From Pleomorphomonas diazotrophica (lineage in GTDB: Bacteria > Pseudomonadota > Alphaproteobacteria > Rhizobiales > Pleomorphomonadaceae), in NCBI RefSeq assembly GCF_002844595.1, contig NZ_PJNW01000003.1, forward strand, positions 1 to 64,000: a DNA stretch of 64,000 nt, given 5' to 3'. The first letter of the stretch is position 1. The number at the start of each line of letters is the position of its first letter. The position numbers and the translations under genes were made by a program. This document shows positions 26,157 through 35,804 of the stretch, in pieces. The notes beneath the pieces are model-generated. The model was not told the origin of the DNA and did no database searches. It was given only the letters and a program-made list of their open reading frames with translations.

Positions 26157-26186
26157 ACGGCCGGCGCCACACCGCCGGCCGTCTTC
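26157..26186 (+). terminator. Hairpin after iolG
   Basis: A 10-bp perfect stem ACGGCCGGCG / CGCCGGCCGT with a 6-nt loop, followed only by CTTC. It could end the iolG transcript, separating it from iolCDB-mmsA. Confidence 0.5.
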
Positions 26187-26591
26187 ATGAGGGCGTATGC
26201 CTCTTGCCTTGCGTCGCGGCCTTTCAGCCGAGCCCGATCGAAGTCTTCGATCCTTGCCTGCGCGTCTCCAAGTGTCGAGTAGGCGAGAGCACCGCCCCCG
26301 GATCCGACGTCCCGGCGCGAAGCCCGACCGGCGCACAGGAATTCGCGGGCCCTGCTGCATAGCCAGCGACTGTGGGTTTTTGAACGTTTGGTTCAAAGCC
26401 ATCGCGGCGCGTCATGGCAGCCCCCGTCAGGCAGGAGCCTCACCGATGCTCGCCATGAGCCGTTTGGCACGACCCGCCCCGCAGGAAAGCAGCAAAATCG
26501 ACCGTTTCGCCCACGCCACGCGTGAGCGGGGGCCGGCATTCCGGGATACTACGATGGTCGTAGAACAATAATTTCATCGACCTTTGCTATC

Positions 26592-26605
26592 GGAATGTAT
26601 ATTCT
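26592..26605. promoter_or_regulatory. Possible IolR-type operator upstream of iolC
   Basis: GGAA-TGTATA-TTCT matches GGAA-N6-TTCC except for the last base, 53 nt before the iolC ATG. Apart from this and the hairpin after iolG, I see nothing convincing in the 510-nt gap 26148-26657. Confidence 0.45.
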
Positions 26606-26657
26606 TACACACAAGGACGCGGCACAGCGTCAAGACGGAAAGCCCTGCGAGGAAAGA

Positions 26658-28589
26658 ATGACGAACACCCCCAGCGCGGCCAAGACGCTTGATCTCATCG
26701 CCATTGGCCGGGCCTCAGTCGATCTCTACGGCCAGCAGATCGGCACCCGCCTTGAGGACATTGGCAGCTTTGCAAAGTCAGTCGGCGGTTGCCCTGCCAA
26801 CATTTCCGTCGGAACCGCCCGGCTCGGGCTCAAGTCGGCACTGGTGACGCGCGTCGGCAACGAGCAGATGGGGCGGTTCATCCTTGAGCAGCTCGCCCGT
26901 GAGACGGTCGAGACCTCGGGCATCACCGTCGACCGTGATCGGCTGACGGCGCTGGTGCTGCTCGCCGTGGAAGATGAGGGCGTGTCGCCCATGATCTTCT
27001 ACCGTTCCGACTGCGCCGACATGGCTCTTTCGGAAGCCGATATCGACGAGGCGCTGATCGCCCGTAGCCGCTCGATCGTGGTCACCGGCACGCATTTCTC
27101 GCGCCCGCATTCAGAGGCCGCGCAGCGCAAGGCGATAGCGCTTGCCAAGAAGCACGGCACCAAGGTGGTGATCGACATCGACTACCGGCCCAATCTCTGG
27201 GGCCTCGCCGGCCATGATGCGGGCTTCGAGCGCTATGTGAAGTCGGACCGCGTCTCCGGGCTCCTTCGCACGGTTCTTGCCGATTGCGATCTGATCGTCG
27301 GCACCGAAGAAGAGATCATGATCGCCACCGGCGCCGACAGCGTGCTGGCGTCGCTGAAACTGATCCGATCGATCAACACCGTCGCCACCATCGTGCTGAA
27401 GCGCGGCGCCATGGGCTGCATCGTCTATGACGGCCCGATCTCCGACGATCTCGAAGACGGCATCGTCGGCAAGGGCTTCCCGATCGAGGTGTTCAACGTG
27501 CTCGGCGCCGGCGACGCCTTCATGTCGGGATTCCTGAGGGGATGGCTGAAGGGCGAGCCGCTCGCCACCTGCGCCACCTGGGCCAACGCCTGCGGCGCCT
27601 TCGCCGTGTCGCGCCTTCTCTGCTCGCCAGAGTATCCGACCTGGGAGGAACTGAGCCACTTCCTCGCCCATGGCAGCAGCGAACGGGCGCTGCGCAAGGA
27701 TCCGGCCCTCAATCACATCCACTGGGCAACGACCCGCCGCGGCGACTATCCGACGATGATGGCGCTGGCCATCGATCACCGCAGCCAGGTCGAGGATCTG
27801 GCCCAGGATGCGGCGACGCTGAAGCGCGTTCCCGACTTCAAGGTGCTGGCTGTGAAAGCCGCTCAGCGGGTTGCGGCGGGACGTCCGGGCTTCGGCATGC
27901 TGCTCGACGACAAGTACGGCCAGAAGGCGCTGTTCGCCGCCGGGGCCGGCAAGGGGCTCTGGGTCGCCAAGCCGATCGAACTGCCCGGCTCGCGGCCGCT
28001 CAAGTTCGAGTTCAGCCAGGATATCGGCAGCCGCCTGATCGAGTGGCCGCTCGAGCATTGCATCAAGGTGCTGTGCTTCTATCATCCCGACGACCCGGCC
28101 GACCTCAAGGCCGAGCAGACGGCCAAGCTCACCACCGCCTACGAGGCGGCGCGCAAGGTCGGCCGCGAAATCCTGATCGAGATCATCGCCTCCAAGGCCG
28201 GTCCGCTCGGCAGCGACACGGTGGCCCGGGCGCTGACCGAACTTTACGCCGCCGGCCTCAAGCCGGATTGGTGGAAGCTGGAGCCGCAGGCTTCGGAGGT
28301 TGCCTGGCAGGCGATCGATGGCGTGATCAAGCGCAACGACCCCTATTGCCGCGGTGTGGTACTCTTGGGCCTGGAGGCACCGATCGAAACGCTGAAGCAG
28401 GGCTTTGCCGCCGCCAAGACGGCGCCCTGCGTCAAGGGCTTCGCGGTGGGACGGACCATATTCGCCGATGCCGCCAGGCGTTGGCTCAACGGTGAGATCG
28501 ACGACGAGGCGGCCATCGCCGACATGGCGCAGAAGTTCGGCACGCTCGTCGAGGTCTGGCTGTCGCTGGACGCCTCGCGGGCGGCCTGA
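26658..28589 (+). CDS. iolC: 5-dehydro-2-deoxygluconokinase fused to a DUF2090 aldolase-like domain, IolC (643 aa)
   Basis: The N-terminal half (about 1-325) is a PfkB-family kinase with GRASVDLYGQQ, the substrate loop SVGGCPANIS and the catalytic Asp in VLGAGDAFMSGF. The C-terminal half (about 335-640) is the DUF2090 domain, a TIM-barrel related to class I fructose/tagatose bisphosphate aldolases. The fusion is common in alphaproteobacteria and is thought to join phosphorylation of 2-deoxy-5-keto-gluconate with cleavage to DHAP and malonate semialdehyde. No separate iolJ is present here, consistent with that. ATG at 26658 with GAGGAA upstream. Confidence 0.92.
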   Translation: MTNTPSAAKTLDLIAIGRASVDLYGQQIGTRLEDIGSFAKSVGGCPANISVGTARLGLKSALVTRVGNEQMGRFILEQLARETVETSGITVDRDRLTALVLLAVEDEGVSPMIFYRSDCADMALSEADIDEALIARSRSIVVTGTHFSRPHSEAAQRKAIALAKKHGTKVVIDIDYRPNLWGLAGHDAGFERYVKSDRVSGLLRTVLADCDLIVGTEEEIMIATGADSVLASLKLIRSINTVATIVLKRGAMGCIVYDGPISDDLEDGIVGKGFPIEVFNVLGAGDAFMSGFLRGWLKGEPLATCATWANACGAFAVSRLLCSPEYPTWEELSHFLAHGSSERALRKDPALNHIHWATTRRGDYPTMMALAIDHRSQVEDLAQDAATLKRVPDFKVLAVKAAQRVAAGRPGFGMLLDDKYGQKALFAAGAGKGLWVAKPIELPGSRPLKFEFSQDIGSRLIEWPLEHCIKVLCFYHPDDPADLKAEQTAKLTTAYEAARKVGREILIEIIASKAGPLGSDTVARALTELYAAGLKPDWWKLEPQASEVAWQAIDGVIKRNDPYCRGVVLLGLEAPIETLKQGFAAAKTAPCVKGFAVGRTIFADAARRWLNGEIDDEAAIADMAQKFGTLVEVWLSLDASRAA

Positions 28590-28660
28590 TCGAATAGAAA
28601 AAAGACAGACGAGAAGGGGCCGGCCGCAACGACGACGGCGCCCACTTCGGGAGGATAGAC

Positions 28661-30514
28661 ATGGCAGGCAAGACGGTGCGGTTGACGGTGGCGCAGGCGA
28701 CGGTGCGGTTCCTGGTCAATCAGAAAACGATCATCGACGGGGAGAAGCTGCCGATCTTCGCCGGCTGCTGGGCGATCTTCGGCCACGGCAACGTGGCCGG
28801 CCTCGGCGAGGCGCTTTATCAGGTACGCGAGACGTTTCCGACGCTGCGCGCCCATAACGAGCAGGCTATGGCCCTGTCGGCGATCGCTTTCGCCAAGGCG
28901 TCGTTCCGCCGCCGTTTCATGGCCTGCACCACCTCGATCGGCCCCGGCGCGCTCAACATGGTGACGGCCGCCGCCGTCGCCCACGTCAACCGTCTGCCGC
29001 TCTTGCTGCTGCCCGGCGACGTCTTCGCCAACCGTCGGCCCGACCCGGTGCTGCAGCAGGTGGAGGACTTCCAGGACGGCACCGTGTCGGCCAACGACTG
29101 CTTCCGCCCGGTGTCGCGCTATTTCGACCGCATCCAGCGGCCGGAGCAACTGATCCTTGCCTTGCAGCGGACCATGCACGTCCTGACCGACCCCGCCGAA
29201 TGCGGTCCGGTGACGCTCTCGATGTGCCAGGACGTTCAGGCGGAAGCCTATGACTGGCCGGAAAGCCTGTTCGAGGAAAAGGTCTGGGTGCCGCGTCGCA
29301 TTCGCCCGGACGAGAACGAACTCGCCGCCGCCATCGGCCTTCTCAAGTCCGCCAAGAACCCGATGATCATCGCCGGCGGCGGCGTGCTCTACTCCGAGGC
29401 GACCGCCGAGCTTCGCGCCTTCGCCGAGAAACATCATGTCCCCGTCGCCGTGACACAGGCCGGCAAGTCGTCCATCGACGAGACGCACAAGCTGGCGCTC
29501 GGCGCCGTCGGCGTCACCGGCACCTCGGCGGCCAATGCGCTGGCCGCCGATGCCGACCTGGTACTGGCCATCGGCACCCGCTTCCAGGACTTCACCACCG
29601 GTTCGTGGGCCCTGTTCAAGAGCGGTGATCTCAAGATAGTCGCGCTCAACGTCGCGAGCTACGATACCACCAAGCACAACGCTGCGCCGTTGGTGGCGGA
29701 CGCCAAGGTCGGCCTCGGACTGCTGTCTCAAGGCCTCGGCACCTGGAAGGCGCCGCGCGTCGCCGAACGTGCTATCGTCGAGAAGAAGAAATGGCTTGAA
29801 GAGGCCGACAAGGCGTTGGCGTCGACCAATGTCGAAAAGCCGTCCGACGCGCAGGTGATCGGCGCCGTGGCGCGGACGCTTGGCGGGCCTGAAACGGTGG
29901 TCGTCTGCGCCGCCGGCGGCCTGCCCGGCGAGTTGGACAAGCTCTGGGTGCCGACGGTCCCGGGCAGCTACCACCTGGAATATGGCTTCTCCTGCATGGG
30001 CTACGAGATCGCCGGCGGCATCGGCGTCAAGATGGCCAATCCCGAGAAGGAAGTGGTCGTCATGGTGGGCGACGGCTCCTACATGATGATGAACTCCGAG
30101 CTCGCCACCTCGGTCAGCCTCGGCCAGAAGCTGACGGTCGTGCTGCTCGACAACCACGGCTTCGGCTGCATCAACCGGCTGCAGATGGCCACCGGCGGCG
30201 CCAACTTCAACAACCTCTGGCAGGACTGCGCCATGCAGGCCCAGCCGGATATCGACTTCCGGGCTCATGCGGAAAGCATGGGTGCCATCGCCGTCAAGGC
30301 CTCCTCGATTTCCGAACTGGAGACGGAGCTCGCCAAGGCCAGGACCGCCGACCGCTCCACGGTGATCGTCATCGACACCGATCCCCTCGTCACCACCGAC
30401 GCCGGCGGCCATTGGTGGGATGTGGCGGTGCCCGAAACGTCGCCGCGCAAGCAGGTTGCCGGTGCCCGCGAGGCCTATGAGGCCGCGAAGAAGCTTCAGC
30501 GGGTCTTCGACTGA
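28661..30514 (+). CDS. iolD: 3D-(3,5/4)-trihydroxycyclohexane-1,2-dione hydrolase IolD (617 aa)
   Basis: ThDP-dependent enzyme of the acetolactate synthase fold. The active-site Glu region is HNEQAMALSAIAFAK, and the ThDP motif GDGSYMMMNSELAT continues to LLDNHGFGCIN. It opens the ring of trihydroxycyclohexanedione to 5-deoxyglucuronate. Lies 71 nt after iolC with GGAGG before the ATG, same operon. Confidence 0.94.
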   Translation: MAGKTVRLTVAQATVRFLVNQKTIIDGEKLPIFAGCWAIFGHGNVAGLGEALYQVRETFPTLRAHNEQAMALSAIAFAKASFRRRFMACTTSIGPGALNMVTAAAVAHVNRLPLLLLPGDVFANRRPDPVLQQVEDFQDGTVSANDCFRPVSRYFDRIQRPEQLILALQRTMHVLTDPAECGPVTLSMCQDVQAEAYDWPESLFEEKVWVPRRIRPDENELAAAIGLLKSAKNPMIIAGGGVLYSEATAELRAFAEKHHVPVAVTQAGKSSIDETHKLALGAVGVTGTSAANALAADADLVLAIGTRFQDFTTGSWALFKSGDLKIVALNVASYDTTKHNAAPLVADAKVGLGLLSQGLGTWKAPRVAERAIVEKKKWLEEADKALASTNVEKPSDAQVIGAVARTLGGPETVVVCAAGGLPGELDKLWVPTVPGSYHLEYGFSCMGYEIAGGIGVKMANPEKEVVVMVGDGSYMMMNSELATSVSLGQKLTVVLLDNHGFGCINRLQMATGGANFNNLWQDCAMQAQPDIDFRAHAESMGAIAVKASSISELETELAKARTADRSTVIVIDTDPLVTTDAGGHWWDVAVPETSPRKQVAGAREAYEAAKKLQRVFD

Positions 30515-30538
30515 CGGCGGGACGGGAAGGAGAAGGTC

Positions 30539-31366
30539 ATGCCCAACTCTCATCTTCGCGTCCGGCCCAAGGCGGACCGAGGCCTCGTCTCCGAGGTGAC
30601 GCCGGAAAGCGCCGGCTGGACTTATGTCGGATTTGCACTCCACCGCCTTGAGTCCGGCAAGGCTCTCAAGGCGGAAACGGGAAAGCTGGAAGTCTGCCTT
30701 GTGCTGGTTTCCGGCAAGATCCGTCTCTCGATCGACGGCAAGGACCAGGGCGAAATCGGTGAGCGGATGAGCCCGTTTGAAGGCGCCCCCTGGGCAGCCT
30801 TCATCCCCCCTGGCGGCAACTATGAGCTGACCGCCACAACGGAGGCCGAGGTCGCGATTTGCTCAGCGCCCGGTGCTGCTGGCTTCCCGGCCAAGCTGAT
30901 CCCGCCGGGCACCCATCCGCAGATCACGCGCGGCAAGGGGTCCAACACCCGCCTCGTCACCAACATCATGCCGGAGAACGATGGTTCCGCCCATTCGCTC
31001 CTGGTCGTCGAGGTGATCACCCCGGGCGGCAACACATCGAGCTACCCGCCGCACAAGCACGATCAGGATGACATCCCGGCGGAAAGTCATCTCGAGGAAA
31101 CCTACTACCACCGCTTCAATCCGCCGCAGGGCTATGGCTTCCAGCGCGTCTACACCGACGACCGCAGCCTCGACGAGGTGGTGCTGCTCGAAGACGGCGA
31201 CGTGGTCATGGTGCCCAAGGGGTATCACCCGGTCGCGACCATCCACGGCTACGACAACTACTACCTCAATGTCATGGCCGGGCCCAAGCGGATCTGGAAG
31301 TTCCACAACGAGCCGGCCCACGAGTGGCTGTTCACCGGACTTGGCGCACCGACCGCCGCGCGCTGA
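30539..31366 (+). CDS. iolB: 5-deoxy-glucuronate isomerase IolB (275 aa)
   Basis: Double cupin fold. Metal-binding His/Glu residues lie in YPPHKHDQDDIP and ESHLEETYYHRFNPPQG. It converts 5-deoxyglucuronate to 2-deoxy-5-keto-gluconate. Lies 24 nt after iolD with AAGGAGAAGG before the start. Confidence 0.93.
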   Translation: MPNSHLRVRPKADRGLVSEVTPESAGWTYVGFALHRLESGKALKAETGKLEVCLVLVSGKIRLSIDGKDQGEIGERMSPFEGAPWAAFIPPGGNYELTATTEAEVAICSAPGAAGFPAKLIPPGTHPQITRGKGSNTRLVTNIMPENDGSAHSLLVVEVITPGGNTSSYPPHKHDQDDIPAESHLEETYYHRFNPPQGYGFQRVYTDDRSLDEVVLLEDGDVVMVPKGYHPVATIHGYDNYYLNVMAGPKRIWKFHNEPAHEWLFTGLGAPTAAR

Positions 31367-31416
31367 CGAAGCGCCAGCGGCCTTGGCGATTGCCACGAGA
31401 CACAACGGAGAAGATC

Positions 31417-32961
31417 ATGAACATGGAAATCCTGAAGCACCAATTCGGCAAGGTGGAGCGTCTCAGGTATCTCGTCGACAATGAGTGGCGGGAATCGAAG
31501 ACCACCAAGTACATGCCGGTGATGGATCCCTCCACCGGCAAGCAGATCGCCGAGGCCCCCTGCTGCACCCAGGATGAGGTGGATGCCGCTGTCGCCGCCG
31601 CCGCCCGCGCCTTCCCGGCCTGGCGCGACACGCCGGTCCCGACCCGCATTCAGTTGATGTTCCGCTTCAAGCAGTTGCTCGACGCCCACCTCGACGAGCT
31701 GACCGAACTGCTCGCCACCGAGAATGGCAAGGTCCTCTCGGAAGCCAAGGGCGATGTTCTCAAGGCGATCGAAGTGGTCGAATGCGCCTGTTCGACGCAC
31801 TACCTGATGCAGGGCGACACCTGCATGAACGTGTCGACCGGCTACGACACCGTCTCGTTCCGCGAGCCGCTCGGCGTCTTCGCGGCCATCGCGCCCTATA
31901 ACTTCCCGGCGATGATCCCGATGGGCTGGATGATCCCGTTTGCGATCACCACCGGCAACACCGTGGTGCTCAAGGCGGCCTCTATGGTGCCGCAAACGGC
32001 GAGCCGCATGCTCGAACTCCTGATCGAGGCCGGCCTGCCCAAGGGCGTCGTCAATCTCGTCACCTGCTCGCGCGTCGAGGCCGACAGCCTCTTGGTCAAC
32101 CCGGCCATCAAGGGCGTCTGCTTCGTCGGCTCGACCTCGGTCGGTCTGCACATCTACAAGACCGCCGCCGCCAATGGCAAACGCGTTCAGGCTCTCACCG
32201 AAGCCAAGAACCACGCCCTCGTCCTCGAGGATTGCGTGCTCGAACGCACGGTGCGCGGCATCATCAACTCGACCTATGGCTGCGCCGGCCAGCGCTGCAT
32301 GGCGCTGCCCGTCGTCTGCGTTCAGGAGAGCATCGCCGACGAGTTCGTGGCGCTGTTCAAGAAGCTTGCCCAGGAACTGAAGATCGGCCCGGCCTATGTC
32401 GAGGGATCGCAGCTCGGCCCGGTCATCTCGCAGGCCCAGAAGGAGTCGATCGAGAAGGCCATCCAGCGCGGCATCGACGAAGGCGCGACGGCCGTTCTGG
32501 ACGGTCGCGGCGCCAAGGTGCCCGGCTTCGAGGGGGGCTATTTCGTCGGCCCGACCATCCTCGACCACGTCAAGCCCGGCTCCTATGTCGGCGAAGAAGA
32601 GATCTTCGGGCCGGTGACGTCGATCAAGCGCGTCAAGGACTTCGAGGAAGGCCTCGCCATCATGAATGCCAACCGTTTCGCCAACGGTTCGTGCATCTAC
32701 ACGACGTCGGGCCGCTACGCCCGCGAGTTCGCCAAGCGCACCGACGGCGGCATGGTCGGCATCAACGTCGGCATTCCCGTGCCTTTCTCGATCTTCCCAT
32801 TCTCGGGCCACAAGCAGTCCTTCTTCGGCGACCTGCATACGCTCGGCAAGGATGGCGTCGCCTTTTTCACCGAGACCAAGTCGGTTACTTCCGTCTGGTT
32901 CTCCGAAGAGGACGCCAAGAAGACGGTCAGCACCTGGGATGGCACGCTGACCCGCAGCTGA
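31417..32961 (+). CDS. mmsA: Methylmalonate-semialdehyde dehydrogenase, MmsA/IolA (514 aa)
   Basis: CoA-acylating aldehyde dehydrogenase. The catalytic Cys is C294 in GCAGQRCMAL, and the family-specific EAKNH replaces the usual general-base Glu motif. It makes acetyl-CoA from malonate semialdehyde, the last iol step, and also serves valine catabolism. The start MNMEILKHQ at 31417 has GGAGAAG upstream; length is about 15 residues over the common 498. Ends the iolCDB-mmsA operon at a strong terminator. Confidence 0.93.
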   Translation: MNMEILKHQFGKVERLRYLVDNEWRESKTTKYMPVMDPSTGKQIAEAPCCTQDEVDAAVAAAARAFPAWRDTPVPTRIQLMFRFKQLLDAHLDELTELLATENGKVLSEAKGDVLKAIEVVECACSTHYLMQGDTCMNVSTGYDTVSFREPLGVFAAIAPYNFPAMIPMGWMIPFAITTGNTVVLKAASMVPQTASRMLELLIEAGLPKGVVNLVTCSRVEADSLLVNPAIKGVCFVGSTSVGLHIYKTAAANGKRVQALTEAKNHALVLEDCVLERTVRGIINSTYGCAGQRCMALPVVCVQESIADEFVALFKKLAQELKIGPAYVEGSQLGPVISQAQKESIEKAIQRGIDEGATAVLDGRGAKVPGFEGGYFVGPTILDHVKPGSYVGEEEIFGPVTSIKRVKDFEEGLAIMNANRFANGSCIYTTSGRYAREFAKRTDGGMVGINVGIPVPFSIFPFSGHKQSFFGDLHTLGKDGVAFFTETKSVTSVWFSEEDAKKTVSTWDGTLTRS

Positions 32962-33023
32962 CGATCAGGGGCGACGGTCTCCTCCACCCGCCTCGCCCCA
33001 ACAAGCGCCTCTCCTCCGGCGCT

Positions 33024-33056
33024 GGCCGGCCCTCCCTGGGGCCGGCCTTTTCTTTT
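33024..33056 (+). terminator. Rho-independent terminator of the iolCDB-mmsA operon
   Basis: A 9-bp stem GGCCGGCCC / GGGCCGGCC, 6-nt loop, then TTTTCTTTTC. Confidence 0.85.
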
Positions 33057-33183
33057 CTGGAAGGAACGACACCGACGATCCTCGCCAAGTCATGAAATCC
33101 AAAGCGAAATTCTGAACTTCCGCGCCTCAAGACTTCGCCTTTTGACAGCAGGTCGAACAGCCTCGGAAATATGCTTCGTGCAT

Positions 33184-33209
33184 GGAACCGAACGAGCCCG
33201 ATCGACGTT
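33184..33209 (+). promoter_or_regulatory. EcfG-type general stress promoter upstream of the GT/GH130 pair
   Basis: GGAAC (33184-33188), 17-nt spacer, CGTT (33206-33209): an exact consensus match. The next convincing gene begins 307 nt downstream at 33516, implying a long leader or an unrecognised small gene. Short frames in 33171-33519 are not convincing. Confidence 0.6.
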
Positions 33210-33515
33210 TGCAGTATAAGCATGGAGTGTGGGGAGCCAGCCGGACATCAATGCGATCGATGCGTGGCGGCTTTCAGTCTCCGATCACTTGAAACCTTTG
33301 CTTCTTTTTCCCATCTCGGGAGAGCAGTTTACGCGTTTCCCGTTGATTACAACCAGTTACGTGTCGTCAACCACCATCATCTGTTTGGGATACCGAGCCG
33401 ATGCTGATCAAGACGCAACAGAGCAAGGCATGCCCTCGGCTCAGTTTTCTTCAATCCTTTCCACGTTGATCCACGCTTGTCCTTGGATGAAGCGCAGATT
33501 CGGGAGACCCGCCAA

Positions 33516-35804
33516 ATGACCAACGACAACCTCACCCCGCCCGTAAGCCACGTGGCCCTGATCGGCAATTTCCCACCGCGAAAGTGCGGCATTGCGACGT
33601 TTACCGCCGATCTGCGCGAGGCCCTGGTCACAACCGATGCCGATCTCAAGATCAGCACCGTCGCCGTGACCGACGAGGGGCAGAGGCACGCCTATCCGCC
33701 GGCAGTTGGCTATGAAATCAGCCAGCACGAAGCCGACGACTACGCAGCCGCGGCTGACCATATCAACGCCCTCAACCCCGACGCCGTGTCGATCCAGCAC
33801 GAGTTCGGCATTTTCGGCGGCGAGGCCGGCGAGTATCTTCTGAAGCTGACCGAGCGTCTGCGCGCTCCTATCGTGACGACGCTGCACACGGTGTTGGTCG
33901 ATCCGACCCCGGACCAGCGGCGCGTCATGGAGCGCCTTGCCGAGCACTCGGCCCGGTTGGTGGTCATGACCGAGATGGGCCGCACCATTCTAACCCAGAA
34001 CTGGAACTTCCCAGCCGAGAAGATCGCCGTCATACCGCATGGCATCCCCGACGTTCCCTTCCTCGACCCGGCGTTCCAGAAGCACAGCTTCGGTCTCGAC
34101 GGCCGCAAGGTGGCGCTGACCTTCGGTCTTCTGTCGCCCAACAAGGGCATCGAGAACATGATCGACGCCCTTCCGGAACTGGTGCGGGCGCATCCCGATC
34201 TGGTCTATGTGGTGCTGGGCGCGACGCACCCGCATTTGGTCGCCCGCGAAGGCGAGGCCTACCGCGAGAAGCTGCAGGCCCAGGCGGAGGCGCTCGGCGT
34301 TGCCGACCATCTGATGTTCGTCAACGAGTATGTCGACGCCTCCGTCTTGAAGGCTTGGCTGTCGGCGGCCGACATCTACGTGACGCCCTATCTTCACGAG
34401 GCGCAGATCACCTCCGGCACGCTGTCCTACGCTGTGGGTCTCGGCAAGGCCGTGGTCTCCACGCCCTACTGGCATGCCCGCGAACTACTGGCCAACGATG
34501 CCGGCGCGCTGGTGCCGTTTGGCGACCCGAAGGCGCTGGCCACGACCATCGGCGAGCTCCTTACCGATAGCGGGCGCCGCGATCGCCTGCGCAGTTGCGC
34601 CTATGACGCGGGGCGCCAGATGATCTGGCCGGTCGTCGGCCGCGCCTATCTCGACCTGCTCGCCGAAGCCCGCTCAGGTGCGCGCATTCCGGCTCCGGTC
34701 AGCAACCTCAGAACCGGTCGGCGGGTCCCCCTCGTTTCCACGCTGGCGGCCGTCGACCGGATGACGGACGGCTGCGGCATGCTGCAGCATAGCCGGTCGA
34801 CCGTTCCGGATCGGCGGCATGGCTACTGCCTCGACGACAACGCCCGCGCCATGATGCTGGCGGTCGAGTTGAAGTCGGAAGGCATCGAGACCGAACGCGC
34901 GACCCGCATTGCCGACATTTGCGCCGCGTTTGTGGATTCGGCCTGGGACGAGGATCGGGCCGCCTTCCGCAACTTCATGGGCTACCAGCGCAACTGGCTG
35001 GAAGATGTGGGTTCGGAAGACAGTCATGGGCGCGCCGTATGGGCGCTCGGACGGGTGGTGGCGAGCACCGACGATCACGGGTTGAAACTATGGGTCACCG
35101 GCCTCGGCGAGAGGGTCATCCCGGCCAGCGCCCATCTTTCCAGTCCGCGTGCCACCGCCTTCACGACGCTCGGGCTGATCTACTGGCTGACGGTCTATCC
35201 GGGCCATCGGCCGGCCCGTCAGTTGCTCGACACATTCGCCACCCGGCTACACGAACTGCTGCGCGAGCAGCGGCGGCCCGACTGGCTGTGGTTCGAGCCG
35301 GTGCTCGCCTATGACAACGCCCGCCTGCCCGAGGCCTTGATCCGCGCCGGGCAATGGCTCGGCAAGGATGACATGGTCAGGGACGGCATCGCCGCACTCG
35401 ATTGGCTGGCGGAACTCCAAACCGACACGGACGGCCATTTCCGCCCGGTGGGCACCGAAAGCTTCGGCAAGCTCTACAGCCGTCCCCTGCCCTTCGACCA
35501 GCAACCGGTCGATGCCTGGGCGATGATCGAAGCCTCGACGGCAGCGTTCGACGTCACTGGCGACGGCAGGTGGCAACGCTACGCCGAAGCGGCCTTCGAC
35601 TGGTTCAACGGCCGCAATGACCTGGGCCTGCGGCTCGCGACCCCAAACGGCGGCTGCTACGACGGCCTTCAGGTCGACCGCGTCAACCTCAACCAGGGAG
35701 CGGAGTCGATCCTGGCCTTCCAGTTCTCGGTTCGGTCGATACGGCAACTCCAGAGACTCGCTCACGGCCGTTCGGAACGGATGGTGGCGGGGGCTGGCCA
35801 ATGA
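33516..35804 (+). CDS. Glycosyltransferase family 4 with a C-terminal alpha/alpha-toroid domain (762 aa)
   Basis: The N-terminal half (about 10-395) is a GT-B glycosyltransferase: NFPPRKCGIATFTADLREAL start, LTFGLLSPNKGIENMI sugar-nucleotide region and the retaining-GT4 donor loop LHEAQITSGTLSYAVGLGKA. The C-terminal half (about 410-750) is a helical glycosidase-like repeat region (LDDNARAMMLAVEL, WFEPVLAYDNARLPEALI, CYDGLQVDRVNLNQGAE). Probably makes or remodels a polysaccharide or oligosaccharide. Overlaps the following GH130 gene by 4 nt. A consensus EcfG-type promoter lies 307 nt upstream. Substrate unknown. Confidence 0.82.
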   Translation: MTNDNLTPPVSHVALIGNFPPRKCGIATFTADLREALVTTDADLKISTVAVTDEGQRHAYPPAVGYEISQHEADDYAAAADHINALNPDAVSIQHEFGIFGGEAGEYLLKLTERLRAPIVTTLHTVLVDPTPDQRRVMERLAEHSARLVVMTEMGRTILTQNWNFPAEKIAVIPHGIPDVPFLDPAFQKHSFGLDGRKVALTFGLLSPNKGIENMIDALPELVRAHPDLVYVVLGATHPHLVAREGEAYREKLQAQAEALGVADHLMFVNEYVDASVLKAWLSAADIYVTPYLHEAQITSGTLSYAVGLGKAVVSTPYWHARELLANDAGALVPFGDPKALATTIGELLTDSGRRDRLRSCAYDAGRQMIWPVVGRAYLDLLAEARSGARIPAPVSNLRTGRRVPLVSTLAAVDRMTDGCGMLQHSRSTVPDRRHGYCLDDNARAMMLAVELKSEGIETERATRIADICAAFVDSAWDEDRAAFRNFMGYQRNWLEDVGSEDSHGRAVWALGRVVASTDDHGLKLWVTGLGERVIPASAHLSSPRATAFTTLGLIYWLTVYPGHRPARQLLDTFATRLHELLREQRRPDWLWFEPVLAYDNARLPEALIRAGQWLGKDDMVRDGIAALDWLAELQTDTDGHFRPVGTESFGKLYSRPLPFDQQPVDAWAMIEASTAAFDVTGDGRWQRYAEAAFDWFNGRNDLGLRLATPNGGCYDGLQVDRVNLNQGAESILAFQFSVRSIRQLQRLAHGRSERMVAGAGQ

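Noticed and set aside
26197-26571. A 124-codon plus frame in the iolG-iolC gap
   Set aside because: Arg/Pro/Ala-rich, no ribosome site, no recognised domain, and overlapping other weak frames.
28343-30643. A 766-codon antisense frame over iolD
   Set aside because: Same effect of GC-rich codon structure; product is Arg/Gly/His-rich and unrelated to any family.
33171-33519. Two overlapping short frames after the EcfG-type promoter
   Set aside because: No ribosome site or domain; both run into the leader of the glycosyltransferase gene. A small gene cannot be excluded but is not supported.
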